Of a DNA stretch of 64,000 nucleotides, positions 9,441 to 18,390 are shown piece after piece (positions within the stretch are counted from its first letter, which is position 1; each line of letters begins with the position of its first letter). Source of the stretch: Candidatus Sumerlaeaceae bacterium (GTDB lineage: Bacteria > Sumerlaeota > Sumerlaeia > Sumerlaeales > Sumerlaeaceae); NCBI GenBank assembly GCA_019695055.1, contig JAIBAT010000135.1, forward strand, positions 1 to 64,000, given 5' to 3'. Under the pieces are notes generated by a model, which saw nothing but the letters and a program-made list of their open reading frames with translations, searched no databases and was not told the origin of the DNA. A program made the translations under genes and the position numbers.

Positions 9441-12005
9441 TCAGGCGTGGTCCAGGCTGCCGCGAGTCACACCGAGCTTGCTGACTGCGCGAAGCTGCTT
9501 CCAGAGCTGGTGCCCATCCTGGTCCCCGCGGATTGCCGGGAGATAGGCGCTGATGGCCTTCTCAACCTGTTCGGCGTTCTCGGTCAGGAAATCCAGGCGG
9601 TACTTCCGAACTCCGGCTTCGCGCAACGCATCAAGGTATTCGCTGCCGCTCTGCGCGACGGCATTGAATACGGTATTTCGGCACCCAGCATCGGCTTTCA
9701 CCGGGTGGGAGTAGCCCATGCGGTCTCGCAAGGCCAGCGTGTGTGTGTCACATGGGCGTCCACAGTTGGTGAAGTCTGTACCGGTGCTTAGAAATCGGCA
9801 GAAAACACAGTGCTCCATGTGAAACATTGGCATGTACTGGTGGATTGTGACTTCAAACCAATCCGGGTCCGCGTGGCGCAAGAGATCCAGAAGCTGGCCA
9901 ATATTCAAGTCGTAGCTGGGAACAAGCTGTGAGAAGCCATGGGCCCGGAGCAGGCGCGCCGTTAAGTCATTCGCCACGTTCAGGGAGTAATCTCCGAGTA
10001 GCTCAAGCTGCGGCTGCTCGACACGAAGGACTTGCCACGCTGCGAGGTTTCTCACAAGGACTGCGTCGGGGTTCGCTTCCATCAATTTCCGCGCGATGGG
10101 TGCTTCGCCGGGTTTCATGACACGGAGGGTCGCGGGAACGAATCGTGGTCCCCCGCAAGGCACCAGCTTTCTCGCCTCACGGTGAAGACGGGCGTCTTCG
10201 AAATCCGTGTAGATGGTGTAAACATTGCTGTTGGCAGCAGCGGCAGAGACTTGTTCAAGCGTCCTGCAAAGGACTGAGAGCTGCTGGTCCTTTACTGTGG
10301 TACCACCCTCTCCCTTACCAAGTTGCTGGCGCATTTCCTCCAACGACACCACAACCTCCCGCCTCTCCCGCGGGACGCGCCGCCTCAGTTCCAAGGCCTC
10401 TGCAGCCCTTCGCCTCAGGCTGTTCAGTCTGCTGAACGGCACCATGATTTCGCCCTCAATTTGATTGTTCAGGCCGGCGAGGCTGAAGGGAGTATTTCCA
10501 AACCTGTCCAGTTGGGTTCGCAGAACCTCACTGGTGAGCGGACGTTCGGCGGCTGCTTCCGCGGGATTGGTGTCCGTCACCTCCACGGTAATTCCGTTTT
10601 CGTCGGACAAGGCAAGCCGCAAAGGCTGCCCAGCCTGCCCAGACACCCTGGCCCACACGGGGCGACGAAAGTGAACCTTCCCCTCCGAGTAGCTCGCCGC
10701 GAGTTCTCGGTCCAGTTCCGGGTCGCTGGTCTTCCAGACTCGGTCGCCCACACTAATTTTATGGAAATTAACCCGCCCGCGACCAAACGTCAGGGTGATT
10801 TCTTCCGATTTGCCAGCCTTGTGAGGTTTGAAGTCCTTGAGTCCGCCTTTCGGGGATTTCATTTCGTAGACGCGTCCGCCTTCCTCGTCCCGGTCGGGGT
10901 GGCCACCATCGAAAACAATCCCATCTCCCAGCTTGAGAGGGCCTTCGAGCGAAACTCTTACTTCCTGTTTGCCGACAGCTGTCACTCGCCCGAGAAAGAT
11001 TCCTCGCTTCTTGGGAAAGCGCCCCTCAACGACCGCCTGGTGATCAATGTCATGCAGATACCCGCCGGTAAAGCCGCGGCTAAAAGTCATCTCAAGACGT
11101 TGCCTGGTCGCCTCATCCATGACTGGACTTCCGAGGTGGTCCCCACCATCAGCAAAAACCTGATCGATGGCCTCGCGGTAGCTACGCACAGTGGCGGCAA
11201 CATACAGAGGGGATTTCAGTCGCCCCTCAATCTTCAGACTGACGATACCCGCCTCCACAAGGCGTCCGATATCCTCGTAGGCGGCAAGATCCTTGGGGGA
11301 TAGCAAATATTTAACATCTGCCATGTCGCGAACCTCGCCATCCACAATTAGATCATAGGGCAAACGGCAAGCCTGGGCGCACTCGCCGCGGTTGGCGCTA
11401 CGCCCGCCAAGGGCTTCGCTGGTCAGGCACTGACCGCTGTACGCCACACAGATGGCGCCGTGAACAAACACCTCAATGTCGCGTGACGTGGCGCGTCGCA
11501 GTTTCTGAAGCTCCTTTATGCTCAATTCACGGGCTGCCACAATCCGCTCCAACTTCAGCCCCAAGGCTTCTGTGGCTTCCACGGATTCCCCGGAGGTCAG
11601 AGTCATCTGTGTCGAGGCGTGTATGGGGAGGTCAGGGAACAGTTGGTTTGCCAGCGCGGCGATGCCCAGGTCCTGCACTAAAACAGCATCCACGCCAGAC
11701 TGCGAGCAGGTGCGCAGCACATGGGTGGCATTGTCCAGTTCGCTGCAAAAAACCAGGGTGTTCAACGTGACATAACCCCGAACTCCGCGCTCGTGCAGCC
11801 ACCCCATGAGGCGCGGCAGATCTGCCGCCGCAAAGTTGTCCGCACGCAAACGTGCATTAAAATCCTGCAGGCCGAAATAGACCGCATCCGCGCCATTTTC
11901 GACCGCGGCGCGCATCATTTCCTCGTTTCCCGCCGGGGCGAGAATCTCCGGCCGCCGAAATCGCGATTCAGATGGTGACGCTGGAGTGGAAGTTTCGGTA
12001 AGCAT
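9441..12005 (-). CDS. U32-family peptidase with DUF3656 (collagenase-like) domain
   Basis: At 854 residues this is the long form of the U32 family. The N-terminal barrel starts PEILAPAGNEEMMRAAV and carries the signature EVFVHGAICVAYSGQC, with further cysteines in GECAQACRLPYDL. DUF3656 follows at about 390-500. The C-terminal part repeats a barrel-like segment and has a second Cys cluster (HCVFC then NCGRPC). Known relatives include bacterial collagenase-like PrtC and the RNA hydroxylation proteins RlhA and TrhP, which use cysteines to hold an iron-sulfur cluster. A role in 23S rRNA or tRNA hydroxylation is therefore as likely as proteolysis. The start is ATG 12005; no clear Shine-Dalgarno is visible. 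Confidence 0.85.
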   Translation of the reverse strand: MLTETSTPASPSESRFRRPEILAPAGNEEMMRAAVENGADAVYFGLQDFNARLRADNFAAADLPRLMGWLHERGVRGYVTLNTLVFCSELDNATHVLRTCSQSGVDAVLVQDLGIAALANQLFPDLPIHASTQMTLTSGESVEATEALGLKLERIVAARELSIKELQKLRRATSRDIEVFVHGAICVAYSGQCLTSEALGGRSANRGECAQACRLPYDLIVDGEVRDMADVKYLLSPKDLAAYEDIGRLVEAGIVSLKIEGRLKSPLYVAATVRSYREAIDQVFADGGDHLGSPVMDEATRQRLEMTFSRGFTGGYLHDIDHQAVVEGRFPKKRGIFLGRVTAVGKQEVRVSLEGPLKLGDGIVFDGGHPDRDEEGGRVYEMKSPKGGLKDFKPHKAGKSEEITLTFGRGRVNFHKISVGDRVWKTSDPELDRELAASYSEGKVHFRRPVWARVSGQAGQPLRLALSDENGITVEVTDTNPAEAAAERPLTSEVLRTQLDRFGNTPFSLAGLNNQIEGEIMVPFSRLNSLRRRAAEALELRRRVPRERREVVVSLEEMRQQLGKGEGGTTVKDQQLSVLCRTLEQVSAAAANSNVYTIYTDFEDARLHREARKLVPCGGPRFVPATLRVMKPGEAPIARKLMEANPDAVLVRNLAAWQVLRVEQPQLELLGDYSLNVANDLTARLLRAHGFSQLVPSYDLNIGQLLDLLRHADPDWFEVTIHQYMPMFHMEHCVFCRFLSTGTDFTNCGRPCDTHTLALRDRMGYSHPVKADAGCRNTVFNAVAQSGSEYLDALREAGVRKYRLDFLTENAEQVEKAISAYLPAIRGDQDGHQLWKQLRAVSKLGVTRGSLDHA

Positions 12006-12375
12006 GGGTTCAAAGTGTCCGCTTCAAGTAGGTTCCCATATCCCCAAATCATTCAAGATAGAGAACGGCCACACCCCTTGGCACCAACTCGACTTCTCCA
12101 ATGGAACGAATGCTCAAAAAGCACCAGATAGCCACATATTTTGCCAATTAGTGTTCTGCTACGGGAATTTCAATTTCTCATATTCCATTGGCTCTCATGG
12201 CTTCCCATCGCAAGGCCGGGTGCCGATATTTCCTGCCCTTTCGAGATAATATTGCCGTCACCATAAAGCAGAAATTTCTTGAGGGGAGACATTCGACCCA
12301 TTAGCGCCTCACTATGTTTGTCGTATTGCGCCTCGCCAGCCGCTTCCCGAACCCTTTAAGAGGGGAATGCCTCCC
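12006..12375. other. Divergent intergenic region, no gene seen
   Basis: The stretch between the U32 gene (minus) and the ATP-grasp operon (plus) is richer in A and T than its flanks and must hold both promoters. A TAATAT-like element lies near 12248-12253, but I see no matching -35 hexamer. The only notable open frame (11986-12249, plus) has no family pattern and no ribosome site, so I do not call it. Confidence 0.5.
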
Positions 12376-13884
12376 ATGACCCTGCCCGCCACGGGTCTGC
12401 CCGAACGATTTGCGGCTTACGAATTGGGTGCCGCCTACGACGAGATGTTTACACCCGAAATGCGACCTCGGGCCCATTACCAGACCCTTTATGAAAGCCT
12501 TCTCGAACTTCCCCCCGAGGAAATGAGGCGCCGCCAGGAGGCTGCCGACCTTAGCTTCTTGAACCAGGGCATTACTTTTACGGTTTATGGTCGCGACGAA
12601 GGAACCGAGCGGATTTTTCCCTTCGATTTGCTGCCCCGCATCATCACCCATGCAGAATGGGACACTGTGGAGCGCGGGCTCACGCAGCGGATTACGGCGC
12701 TTAATTTGTTTTTGAAGGATCTGTATCACCACGGCAAGATTCTTTCGGACGGCGTGGTGCCCCGTGAGCTTATTTACACCTGCAAGCATTTCCGCCGCGA
12801 TATGCGTGGCCTCCAGGTGCGCCGCGACATCTATGTGTCGGTGGCAGGCATTGACCTGATACGAACCCCGGACGGAAGTTTTGCAGTCCTTGAAGACAAC
12901 CTGCGCGTGCCGAGCGGCGTATCGTATATGCTGGTCAATCGCCAGGTAATCATGCGTGTCTTTCCCCACCTGTTTCGCAATTACGGTGTACGCCCGATTG
13001 ATCACTACAGCCAGGCCCTACTGGCAACATTACGCGCACTGGCGCCGGACAATCATCCCGACCCTAACATCGTCGTGTTGACCCCGGGCGTGTACAACTC
13101 CGCGTATTTCGAACATGCCTTTCTTGCGCGCCAGATGGGGCTCGAACTCGTCGAGGGGCGCGATCTGCTGCTCCACGACAATGTCGTCTATATGCGCACC
13201 ACTGCCGGGTTGAAGCGCGTGGACGTCATCTATCGCCGCATTGACGACGATTTCGTTGATCCGCTGGCCTTCCGTCCTGACTCCATGCTGGGCGTGGCGG
13301 GCCTGTTCAATGCCTACCGAGCCGGTAACGTGGCCCTCGCAAACGCCATCGGGACAGGCGTAGCCGACGACAAGGCCATGTATGCCTATGTGCCCAAGAT
13401 CATTAAATATTATCTTGGAGAGGATGCCATCCTCCAGAACGTGGATACGTACCTTTGCGGCGACGACTCCCAACGAGCGTATGTTCTGGCCAATCTCGAC
13501 AAGATGGTCGTCAAGCCCGTAGGCGAATCTGGCGGCTATGGAATGCTGATCGGCCCTCACAGCACGCGCAAGCAGCAGGAGGAGTTCCGGCACCTCATCT
13601 CCGCGACACCACGAAACTACATCGCCCAGCCCACCGTGCAGCTGTCCTGTGCGCCATGCTCGGTGGACGGCAGCGTCGAACCGCGCCACATTGATTTGCG
13701 CCCCTATGTGCTCCATTCCGCCGAACGCACTACTATTGTGCCCGGCGGACTTACCCGCGTCGCCCTGACCAAGGGGTCTCTCGTGGTCAATTCCTCCCAG
13801 GGTGGAGGAAGCAAGGACACCTGGGTTCTGTTTGATCCTCGCGATCGCATTGATGGGGAAACGTCCCGAAGGAGTTTCCTCTGA
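12376..13884 (+). CDS. Circularly permuted ATP-grasp protein (DUF404/DUF407)
   Basis: About 502 residues. The family pattern is clear: [14 protein letters not shown] near the start, [26 protein letters not shown], then [18 protein letters not shown]. The ATP-binding half carries [18 protein letters not shown], and [12 protein letters not shown] and [15 protein letters not shown] lie near the end. These proteins are predicted ATP-dependent amide or peptide ligases and usually sit beside an alpha-E protein and a transglutaminase, as here. The segment AGGGG (12361-12365) suits ATG 12376; ATG 12367 is also in frame but lies too close to it. The stop overlaps the next start (TGATG), so the three genes form one operon. 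The reaction product is not known for the family. Confidence 0.9.
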   Translation: MTLPATGLPERFAAYELGAAYDEMFTPEMRPRAHYQTLYESLLELPPEEMRRRQEAADLSFLNQGITFTVYGRDEGTERIFPFDLLPRIITHAEWDTVERGLTQRITALNLFLKDLYHHGKILSDGVVPRELIYTCKHFRRDMRGLQVRRDIYVSVAGIDLIRTPDGSFAVLEDNLRVPSGVSYMLVNRQVIMRVFPHLFRNYGVRPIDHYSQALLATLRALAPDNHPDPNIVVLTPGVYNSAYFEHAFLARQMGLELVEGRDLLLHDNVVYMRTTAGLKRVDVIYRRIDDDFVDPLAFRPDSMLGVAGLFNAYRAGNVALANAIGTGVADDKAMYAYVPKIIKYYLGEDAILQNVDTYLCGDDSQRAYVLANLDKMVVKPVGESGGYGMLIGPHSTRKQQEEFRHLISATPRNYIAQPTVQLSCAPCSVDGSVEPRHIDLRPYVLHSAERTTIVPGGLTRVALTKGSLVVNSSQGGGSKDTWVLFDPRDRIDGETSRRSFL

Positions 13885-14846
13885 TGCTCTCGCGCGTCGC
13901 CGACAGCCTATACTGGATGAGCCGCTACCTTGAGCGCGCCGAGCACACCGCGCAGGTGCTGGACGTGAATCTGCAACGCATGCTGGAGCAGGCCCCACGC
14001 CACGCTGCCCGCCGCTGGGAGCGTGTCATGAAGACTTTGCGGCTCGTAAAGACCAAGCCCGAAAAGCTCGACGCGTTTACGCTCACTTCGGAACTGACTT
14101 TCAACCCCTCGACCCGCGAATCCATACTAGCTTGCATGGCCGCGGCCCGCGAGAACGCCCGGCAGGTGCGCGAGCAGATTCCGTCTGAAATGTGGGAGAA
14201 GATCAACAAACTCTATCTGCGCGTAAAATCTGCGACGATGGAAGATGTCTGGCGCGGGGAATCCCACGAGTTTCTGTCCGGAGTTCGGGAAGGTATCCAT
14301 CTGTTTCATGGCATTACGGATGGATTGATGAATCACAACGAGGGATGGCATTTCATCCAGGTGGGACGCTTCATCGAAAGGGCACAATCCACTGCAGCTT
14401 TGCTGGGAGCGTACGGTCCCGATTTGGTCAACGCTGCGGACCGTATTGCCGACGTGCGTGACTACTTCGAATGGGTTGGCATGTTACGCTCATGCATGGC
14501 CTTCGAAGCCTATTGCAAAGTTTACACAGCGGACCTTCGCCCCGAACGCATCACGGAGTTCCTGTTGCTGAATGCCGAGTTCCCGCGTTCCGTTCATTTC
14601 TCAGCGATCATGGTGCAGAGCGCGCTCAACGCCATTGCCGAATTTACCGGTACAAAGAAGGCTTCCCGCGCCAACCGCCTCGCCGGCCGGTTGCGTTCCA
14701 TGCTCGGGTTTAGTCAAATTGACGAAATCCTTGGTGAGGACTTGAACACCTATTTGGACGATATCCAGCACCACTGCGCGCAAATCCACGTTGCCACGCA
14801 CCAGATTTACATCTCCTACCCCATTGAGTCGGCCTTGGCATCCTGA
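13884..14846 (+). CDS. Alpha-E domain protein (DUF403)
   Basis: The 320-residue, mostly helical protein opens with [23 protein letters not shown], the hallmark of the alpha-E (DUF403) family, and keeps the matching HFIQVGRFIERAQST motif midway and Glu/Arg-rich helices throughout. AAGGAG (13869-13874) precedes ATG 13884. It overlaps both neighbours by one base in TGATG junctions, so translation is coupled. Alpha-E proteins have no proven activity; their constant pairing with the permuted ATP-grasp protein suggests they act as partner or modifying subunit in the same peptide-bond-forming system. That role is inference from gene context. Confidence 0.9.
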   Translation: MLSRVADSLYWMSRYLERAEHTAQVLDVNLQRMLEQAPRHAARRWERVMKTLRLVKTKPEKLDAFTLTSELTFNPSTRESILACMAAARENARQVREQIPSEMWEKINKLYLRVKSATMEDVWRGESHEFLSGVREGIHLFHGITDGLMNHNEGWHFIQVGRFIERAQSTAALLGAYGPDLVNAADRIADVRDYFEWVGMLRSCMAFEAYCKVYTADLRPERITEFLLLNAEFPRSVHFSAIMVQSALNAIAEFTGTKKASRANRLAGRLRSMLGFSQIDEILGEDLNTYLDDIQHHCAQIHVATHQIYISYPIESALAS

Positions 14847-15811
14847 TGCACTATACGATTCGCCATATCACGCGCTTCCACTATACGCACCCGGTTAGCG
14901 AAAGCCTCACCGAGGCGCGCATGCAACCGATCACCGATGCAAACCAGCGCTGCCTGAATTTCGAGCTTTCGACCAGCCCCGAGGCGCGGATCATGTCCTA
15001 CCGCGATCACCTCGGCAACATTGTCCACAATTTCGATATTCCGGGCCATCACTCCAAACTCACTATCACCGCAAAAGCACTGGTGGACGTTCAGGATCCG
15101 GCGCCATTACCAGACAGCCTGCCCATCTCCGCCTGGAAAGAACTGGATTCCATCGTGTCTCGCGATGACTTCTATGAAATTCTTGTCCCCAGCCCCTTCA
15201 CGCAAGCGACACCATTGCTGGCCGAGTTTACACGTGAGTTGGCTGTTGGGCGCGACGACGACCCGCTTACCCTGCTGCACCGGATTAACAGTGGAATCTT
15301 TCAGCGATTCGACTACGCTCCTCAAACCACCCGAGTGGATTCGCCTATTGATGATGCCCTCCGGGCCCGCAAAGGGGTGTGCCAGGACTTCTCTCACATC
15401 ATGATAGCCCTCGTGCGCCAGGTGGGCATCCCCTGCCGCTATGTCAGCGGATACCTGTTTCACCGCACCGAGGACCACGATCGCTCCGCGGCGGATTCGT
15501 CCCACGCTTGGGTGGAAGCACTGCTGCCGGGTATCGGGTGGGTCGGTTTTGACCCGACCAACAACCTGGTTGCCGGGGGGCGCCATATCCGGGTGGCCGT
15601 TGGGTGCGACTATGCGGACGTGCCTCCAACACGCGGTGTGTTCAAGGGGCAGGCCAAAAGTGAACTGTCGGTCGCCGTGAGCGTTTTGCCCTCCACAGAA
15701 CCCGCTCCTACCCAGATGAACTACTCCCCCATCCTGTCCATTGGGAGCCACGGTGCCGAACCAGACTGGGCGTCCGAGGAGTTTGCGCAGCAGATTCAGC
15801 AGCAACAGTAG
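14846..15811 (+). CDS. Transglutaminase-like cysteine protease family protein
   Basis: The 321-residue protein has the bacterial transglutaminase N-terminal domain (MHYTIRHITRFHYTHPVSES) and then the transglutaminase core. The catalytic Cys is in RKGVCQDFSHIM, the His in SSHAWVEALLPG and the Asp in WVGFDPTNN. No signal peptide is present. Members act as proteases, amidases or peptide cross-linkers. It is the third gene of the ATP-grasp/alpha-E operon, with a TGATG overlap; the likely picture is a ligase that makes, and a thiol enzyme that cuts or transfers, the same amide-linked product. The substrate is unknown. Confidence 0.9.
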   Translation: MHYTIRHITRFHYTHPVSESLTEARMQPITDANQRCLNFELSTSPEARIMSYRDHLGNIVHNFDIPGHHSKLTITAKALVDVQDPAPLPDSLPISAWKELDSIVSRDDFYEILVPSPFTQATPLLAEFTRELAVGRDDDPLTLLHRINSGIFQRFDYAPQTTRVDSPIDDALRARKGVCQDFSHIMIALVRQVGIPCRYVSGYLFHRTEDHDRSAADSSHAWVEALLPGIGWVGFDPTNNLVAGGRHIRVAVGCDYADVPPTRGVFKGQAKSELSVAVSVLPSTEPAPTQMNYSPILSIGSHGAEPDWASEEFAQQIQQQQ

Positions 15812-15828
15812 TCCAGTATATCCAGCTT

Positions 15829-15881
15829 GGGGGGGGGTGTTTTGTTAGGTCTGCTCACATTATTGCTTGCGCCATGTGAGC
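15829..15881. repeat. G9 tract and 8-bp inverted repeat downstream of the triad operon
   Basis: A run of nine G lies at 15829-15837. GCTCACAT (15853-15860) and ATGTGAGC (15874-15881) form a perfect 8-bp stem with a 13-base loop. The T-rich TGTTTTGTT lies before the stem, not after it, so it is not a classic terminator for the plus strand. It may be a weak processing or operator site. Homopolymeric G runs can be slippage-prone. Confidence 0.35.
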
Positions 15882-15903
15882 GACTTTCTCAATCACTTTG
15901 CTG

Positions 15904-16497
15904 ATGCCACGAGTCGCTGCCGAAAACCTCCAACTCATCCTCCTGATCCTTGGCGCTGCGCTTTGTATCGGAGGGTGGGTTCTATTTTACGTAGGCACCC
16001 GATTGCTCGGCATCGGTTTTGGGTTGGGCTTCGGATTCGCGTTTGGGGCCATACTCTGCGCAGTTATCAAATTGCAAGGGCCGCAGGAGCAGGCTCTGAT
16101 CCTAATTTGCTCCGCCATCGGTGCTGTCGGCGGGATCTTTCTGGCCCGTTTTGTTACTTCCTTTCTGTTTTTCCTGATAGGTTTTCTCTTCGGCGCCATG
16201 CTGGGCCGCATCGGTACTGAACTTTACTTCAATGCCACCTCGCAGGTTTTCACTTGGACACCGGCCATTGGCGCTGTTGTGGCAGGCTCGGGTTTAGCCA
16301 TCGGCCTGCTCAGTATGTGGCTGCAGAAGTACGTCATGATTGTGATCACCAGTTTCATCGGCGCGACCTACCTTGTGGCGGGAATTCCCGCACTGGCGCG
16401 GCACCGTGAACTCGCCTTCCTCGCCATTTTTGTGGTGTCTGTCGGATGGCAAGTCATTCTCACAACGCAGCTCCTGAGCCGCAAAACCCCCGAGTAG
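15904..16497 (+). CDS. Multi-pass membrane protein, DUF4203-like
   Basis: About 197 residues with six to seven membrane helices and Gly-rich segments such as IGFGLGFGFAFGAILCAVI and FFLIGFLFGAMLGRIG. The pattern resembles DUF4203/TMEM198-like membrane proteins, for which no bacterial function is established. I place the start at ATG 15904; TTG 15898 in the same frame adds two residues. No Shine-Dalgarno is evident. It follows the ATP-grasp/alpha-E/transglutaminase operon by about 90 bases on the same strand, and a link to that system is only a guess. Confidence 0.7.
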   Translation: MPRVAAENLQLILLILGAALCIGGWVLFYVGTRLLGIGFGLGFGFAFGAILCAVIKLQGPQEQALILICSAIGAVGGIFLARFVTSFLFFLIGFLFGAMLGRIGTELYFNATSQVFTWTPAIGAVVAGSGLAIGLLSMWLQKYVMIVITSFIGATYLVAGIPALARHRELAFLAIFVVSVGWQVILTTQLLSRKTPE

Positions 16498-16624
16498 GCC
16501 CGGCCATGAATGCCCCTCGCCGGGGACAGTAAACCCACCTGAAAACCAAATCAGTGCAGGCATAGGCAGCCCCGCCCAGGGGAGGGACGGCATGCCGCCG
16601 CCTGCTGACCAAGGAAGATTAGAA

Positions 16625-17080
16625 ATGTCGAACCCCTTTCAAATGGCTCCCCAATACCCTGCGGAGATGACCGAACCCATGCGCGCCGAATTGACACGTT
16701 TTGGAGTTGAGGATCTGCGCACGGCCTCCGCCGTGGACGAAGTCCTCGCGCCGAAGTCCGGCACCGTCCTCGTCGTGGTCAATTCCGTCTGTGGATGCGC
16801 TGCCGGAAATGCGCGCCCCGGCGTAGCAAAGGCTCTGGCCCACTCCGTACTGCCTGACCGCATTGTGACTGTTTTCGCAGGTGTCGACAAAGACGCCGTT
16901 GCCGCGGCCCGCGGTTACTTCACGGGTTTCCAGCCCTCATCGCCCCAAATTGCCCTCCTGAAGGACGGCGAGGTGGTGGCTATGCTTGAGCGACGCCACA
17001 TTGAAGGCGCCAGCGCGGATATGGTTGCCGATGCGTTAACGTCGGCCTTCGACAAGTTTTGCGCCACGGCAAAAGCCTGA
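16625..17080 (+). CDS. brxA: Bacilliredoxin (BrxA/BrxB, DUF1094 family)
   Basis: The 151-residue protein matches the YphP/YqiW family: PQYPAEMTEPMRAEL near the start, then the active site VVVNSVCGCAAGNARPG with the Cys-Gly-Cys motif, VFAGVDKDAVAAAR, and SSPQIALLKDGEVVAMLERRHIEG near the end. Bacilliredoxins remove bacillithiol from S-bacillithiolated proteins, the first Cys making the mixed disulfide. AAGGA (16611-16615) sets ATG 16625; an upstream ATG at 16592 lacks a ribosome site. The presence of bshC at 60955 supports a working bacillithiol system. BrxA and BrxB cannot be told apart here. Confidence 0.92.
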   Translation: MSNPFQMAPQYPAEMTEPMRAELTRFGVEDLRTASAVDEVLAPKSGTVLVVVNSVCGCAAGNARPGVAKALAHSVLPDRIVTVFAGVDKDAVAAARGYFTGFQPSSPQIALLKDGEVVAMLERRHIEGASADMVADALTSAFDKFCATAKA

Positions 17081-17110
17081 CGCTGGAATCCCGGCCCGAA
17101 ATCCACGGCG

Positions 17111-17602
17111 ATGTTGCATAACTTCAGCTTCGTCATCGAAGGCTTTCTGGCCGGGTGTGCGCACCCTGGTTCCTACGGCGATCCCGGCGAGGGACTGCTG
17201 GAATTGTCCGAGCAGGGCATCTCGTCCGTCGTTTCGCTGGACGAGTTCGGCCTTCCCGCTTACCTCGTTGCCGAGCACGGCATGAGGCATCTCCACCTGC
17301 CCATTCCGGATTTCGAAACGCCCACCGCCGGCCAGGCGCGGCAATTCGTGGATTTCCTGCGCCGCGAGCACGCCGAGAACCGCGCAGTGGCCGTGCATTG
17401 CCGGGCCGGGATGGGCCGCACCGGCACCATGCTGGCCATTTACCTGGTGGCTGAGGGCGAGGAACCCAACCGTGCCATCTCAATCGTGCGTAGAAAACGC
17501 CCGGGATCCATTGAAACAATGGAACAAGAGCAGTTCATCATCGACTTTGCGCGGGACCTTGAATCCAGTCGAAACAAGCAGCCCCGCAAGCACCAAAAGT
17601 AG
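17111..17602 (+). CDS. Dual-specificity protein phosphatase
   Basis: This 163-residue protein has the cysteine-phosphatase signature HCRAGMGRTG (CX5R plus Thr, about residues 97-106) and a plausible general-acid Asp in LPIPDFETP about 38 residues earlier. The N-terminal NFSFVIEGFLAGCAHPG resembles the DUSP23/VH1-like group. It should dephosphorylate Tyr or Ser/Thr residues, or a small phosphorylated substrate such as a phosphoinositide. There is no signal peptide. ATG 17111 lies 30 bases after the bacilliredoxin stop, and the SRAP gene follows 9 bases after, so the three may share a transcript. Confidence 0.85.
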   Translation: MLHNFSFVIEGFLAGCAHPGSYGDPGEGLLELSEQGISSVVSLDEFGLPAYLVAEHGMRHLHLPIPDFETPTAGQARQFVDFLRREHAENRAVAVHCRAGMGRTGTMLAIYLVAEGEEPNRAISIVRRKRPGSIETMEQEQFIIDFARDLESSRNKQPRKHQK

Positions 17603-17611
17603 AATTCGGCC

Positions 17612-18325
17612 TTGTGCGGACGATTCGCCCTTAAGAAGATTGACGAGGAACTCGCGGAACTACTGGAGCTGGATGAGGTTCCAGACATTCCGCCGCGATA
17701 CAACATTGCACCAGGCCAGCTCATTTTTGCAATACGCCCCGATCGCGCCGGTACAGGGCGCAAGCTCGTGCTGTTTCACTGGGGCCTCATTCCACCGTGG
17801 GCCAAGGATCCCTCCATTGCAAACCGGCTCATCAATGCACGGGCGGAAACCGCCTCCGAGAAACCGGCTTTCCGTTCTGCGTTGAAGCGCCGCCGTTGCC
17901 TTGTTCCGGCCGACGCGTTCTACGAGTGGCAAAAAACCGGCAACAAGAAGCGGCCGTTCGCCATTGAAATGAAGGACAAGCGGCCCTTCACGTTCGGTGG
18001 AATCCACGAGCACTGGATCGGGCCAAATGGCGAGGAAATGGAAAGCGTTGCCCTTCTAACCACGGATGCGAATGACGTCCTGAGACCCATCCACGATCGT
18101 ATGCCAGTCATCATTTCCAAGGCGGATCACGCGCAATGGCTTGATGTGTCGACCGACAACGCGGAGTCCATTAAGGGTCTGCTCGTACCCTACCCGGCCA
18201 GGGGAATGACTGCCTATCCTGTTAGTACAAAGGTCAATAATCCCCGGAACGATACACCCGAGTGCGCCCTGCCCGAATCGGTGGAAGAAATTCGCGAGGC
18301 GAACACCCCGGATTTCTTTGCCTGA
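17612..18325 (+). CDS. SRAP-domain protein (YedK/HMCES-like abasic-site DNA-protein cross-linker)
   Basis: The 237-residue protein starts MCGRFA, the hallmark of the SOS-response-associated peptidase family. Cys2 becomes the N-terminus and makes a thiazolidine cross-link with abasic sites in single-stranded DNA. Other conserved active-site residues are visible: Asn in RYNIAPGQ, Glu in INARAETASEKPAFR and His in RPIHDRMP. LVPADAFYEWQ is also typical. The start codon must be TTG 17612, because the conserved Cys is the very next codon and no ATG or GTG is in frame there. No strong Shine-Dalgarno is seen, so expression may rely on the phosphatase gene ending 9 bases upstream. It is a repair protein of the nucleoid. 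Confidence 0.93.
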   Translation: MCGRFALKKIDEELAELLELDEVPDIPPRYNIAPGQLIFAIRPDRAGTGRKLVLFHWGLIPPWAKDPSIANRLINARAETASEKPAFRSALKRRRCLVPADAFYEWQKTGNKKRPFAIEMKDKRPFTFGGIHEHWIGPNGEEMESVALLTTDANDVLRPIHDRMPVIISKADHAQWLDVSTDNAESIKGLLVPYPARGMTAYPVSTKVNNPRNDTPECALPESVEEIREANTPDFFA

Positions 18326-18390
18326 TTCGCAGAAATCCCCCGCCCGCAACTATCTCCTTTTCTGAAGCGAAGTCCCTGGGAGTACTCCAA

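Noticed and set aside
10323-11303. 326-codon open frame on the plus strand inside the U32 gene
   Set aside because: It is antisense to a well-matched U32 protein and its translation shows no family pattern or ribosome site.
13030-13998. 322-codon open frame on the minus strand
   Set aside because: It is antisense to the ATP-grasp gene, whose motifs are conserved.
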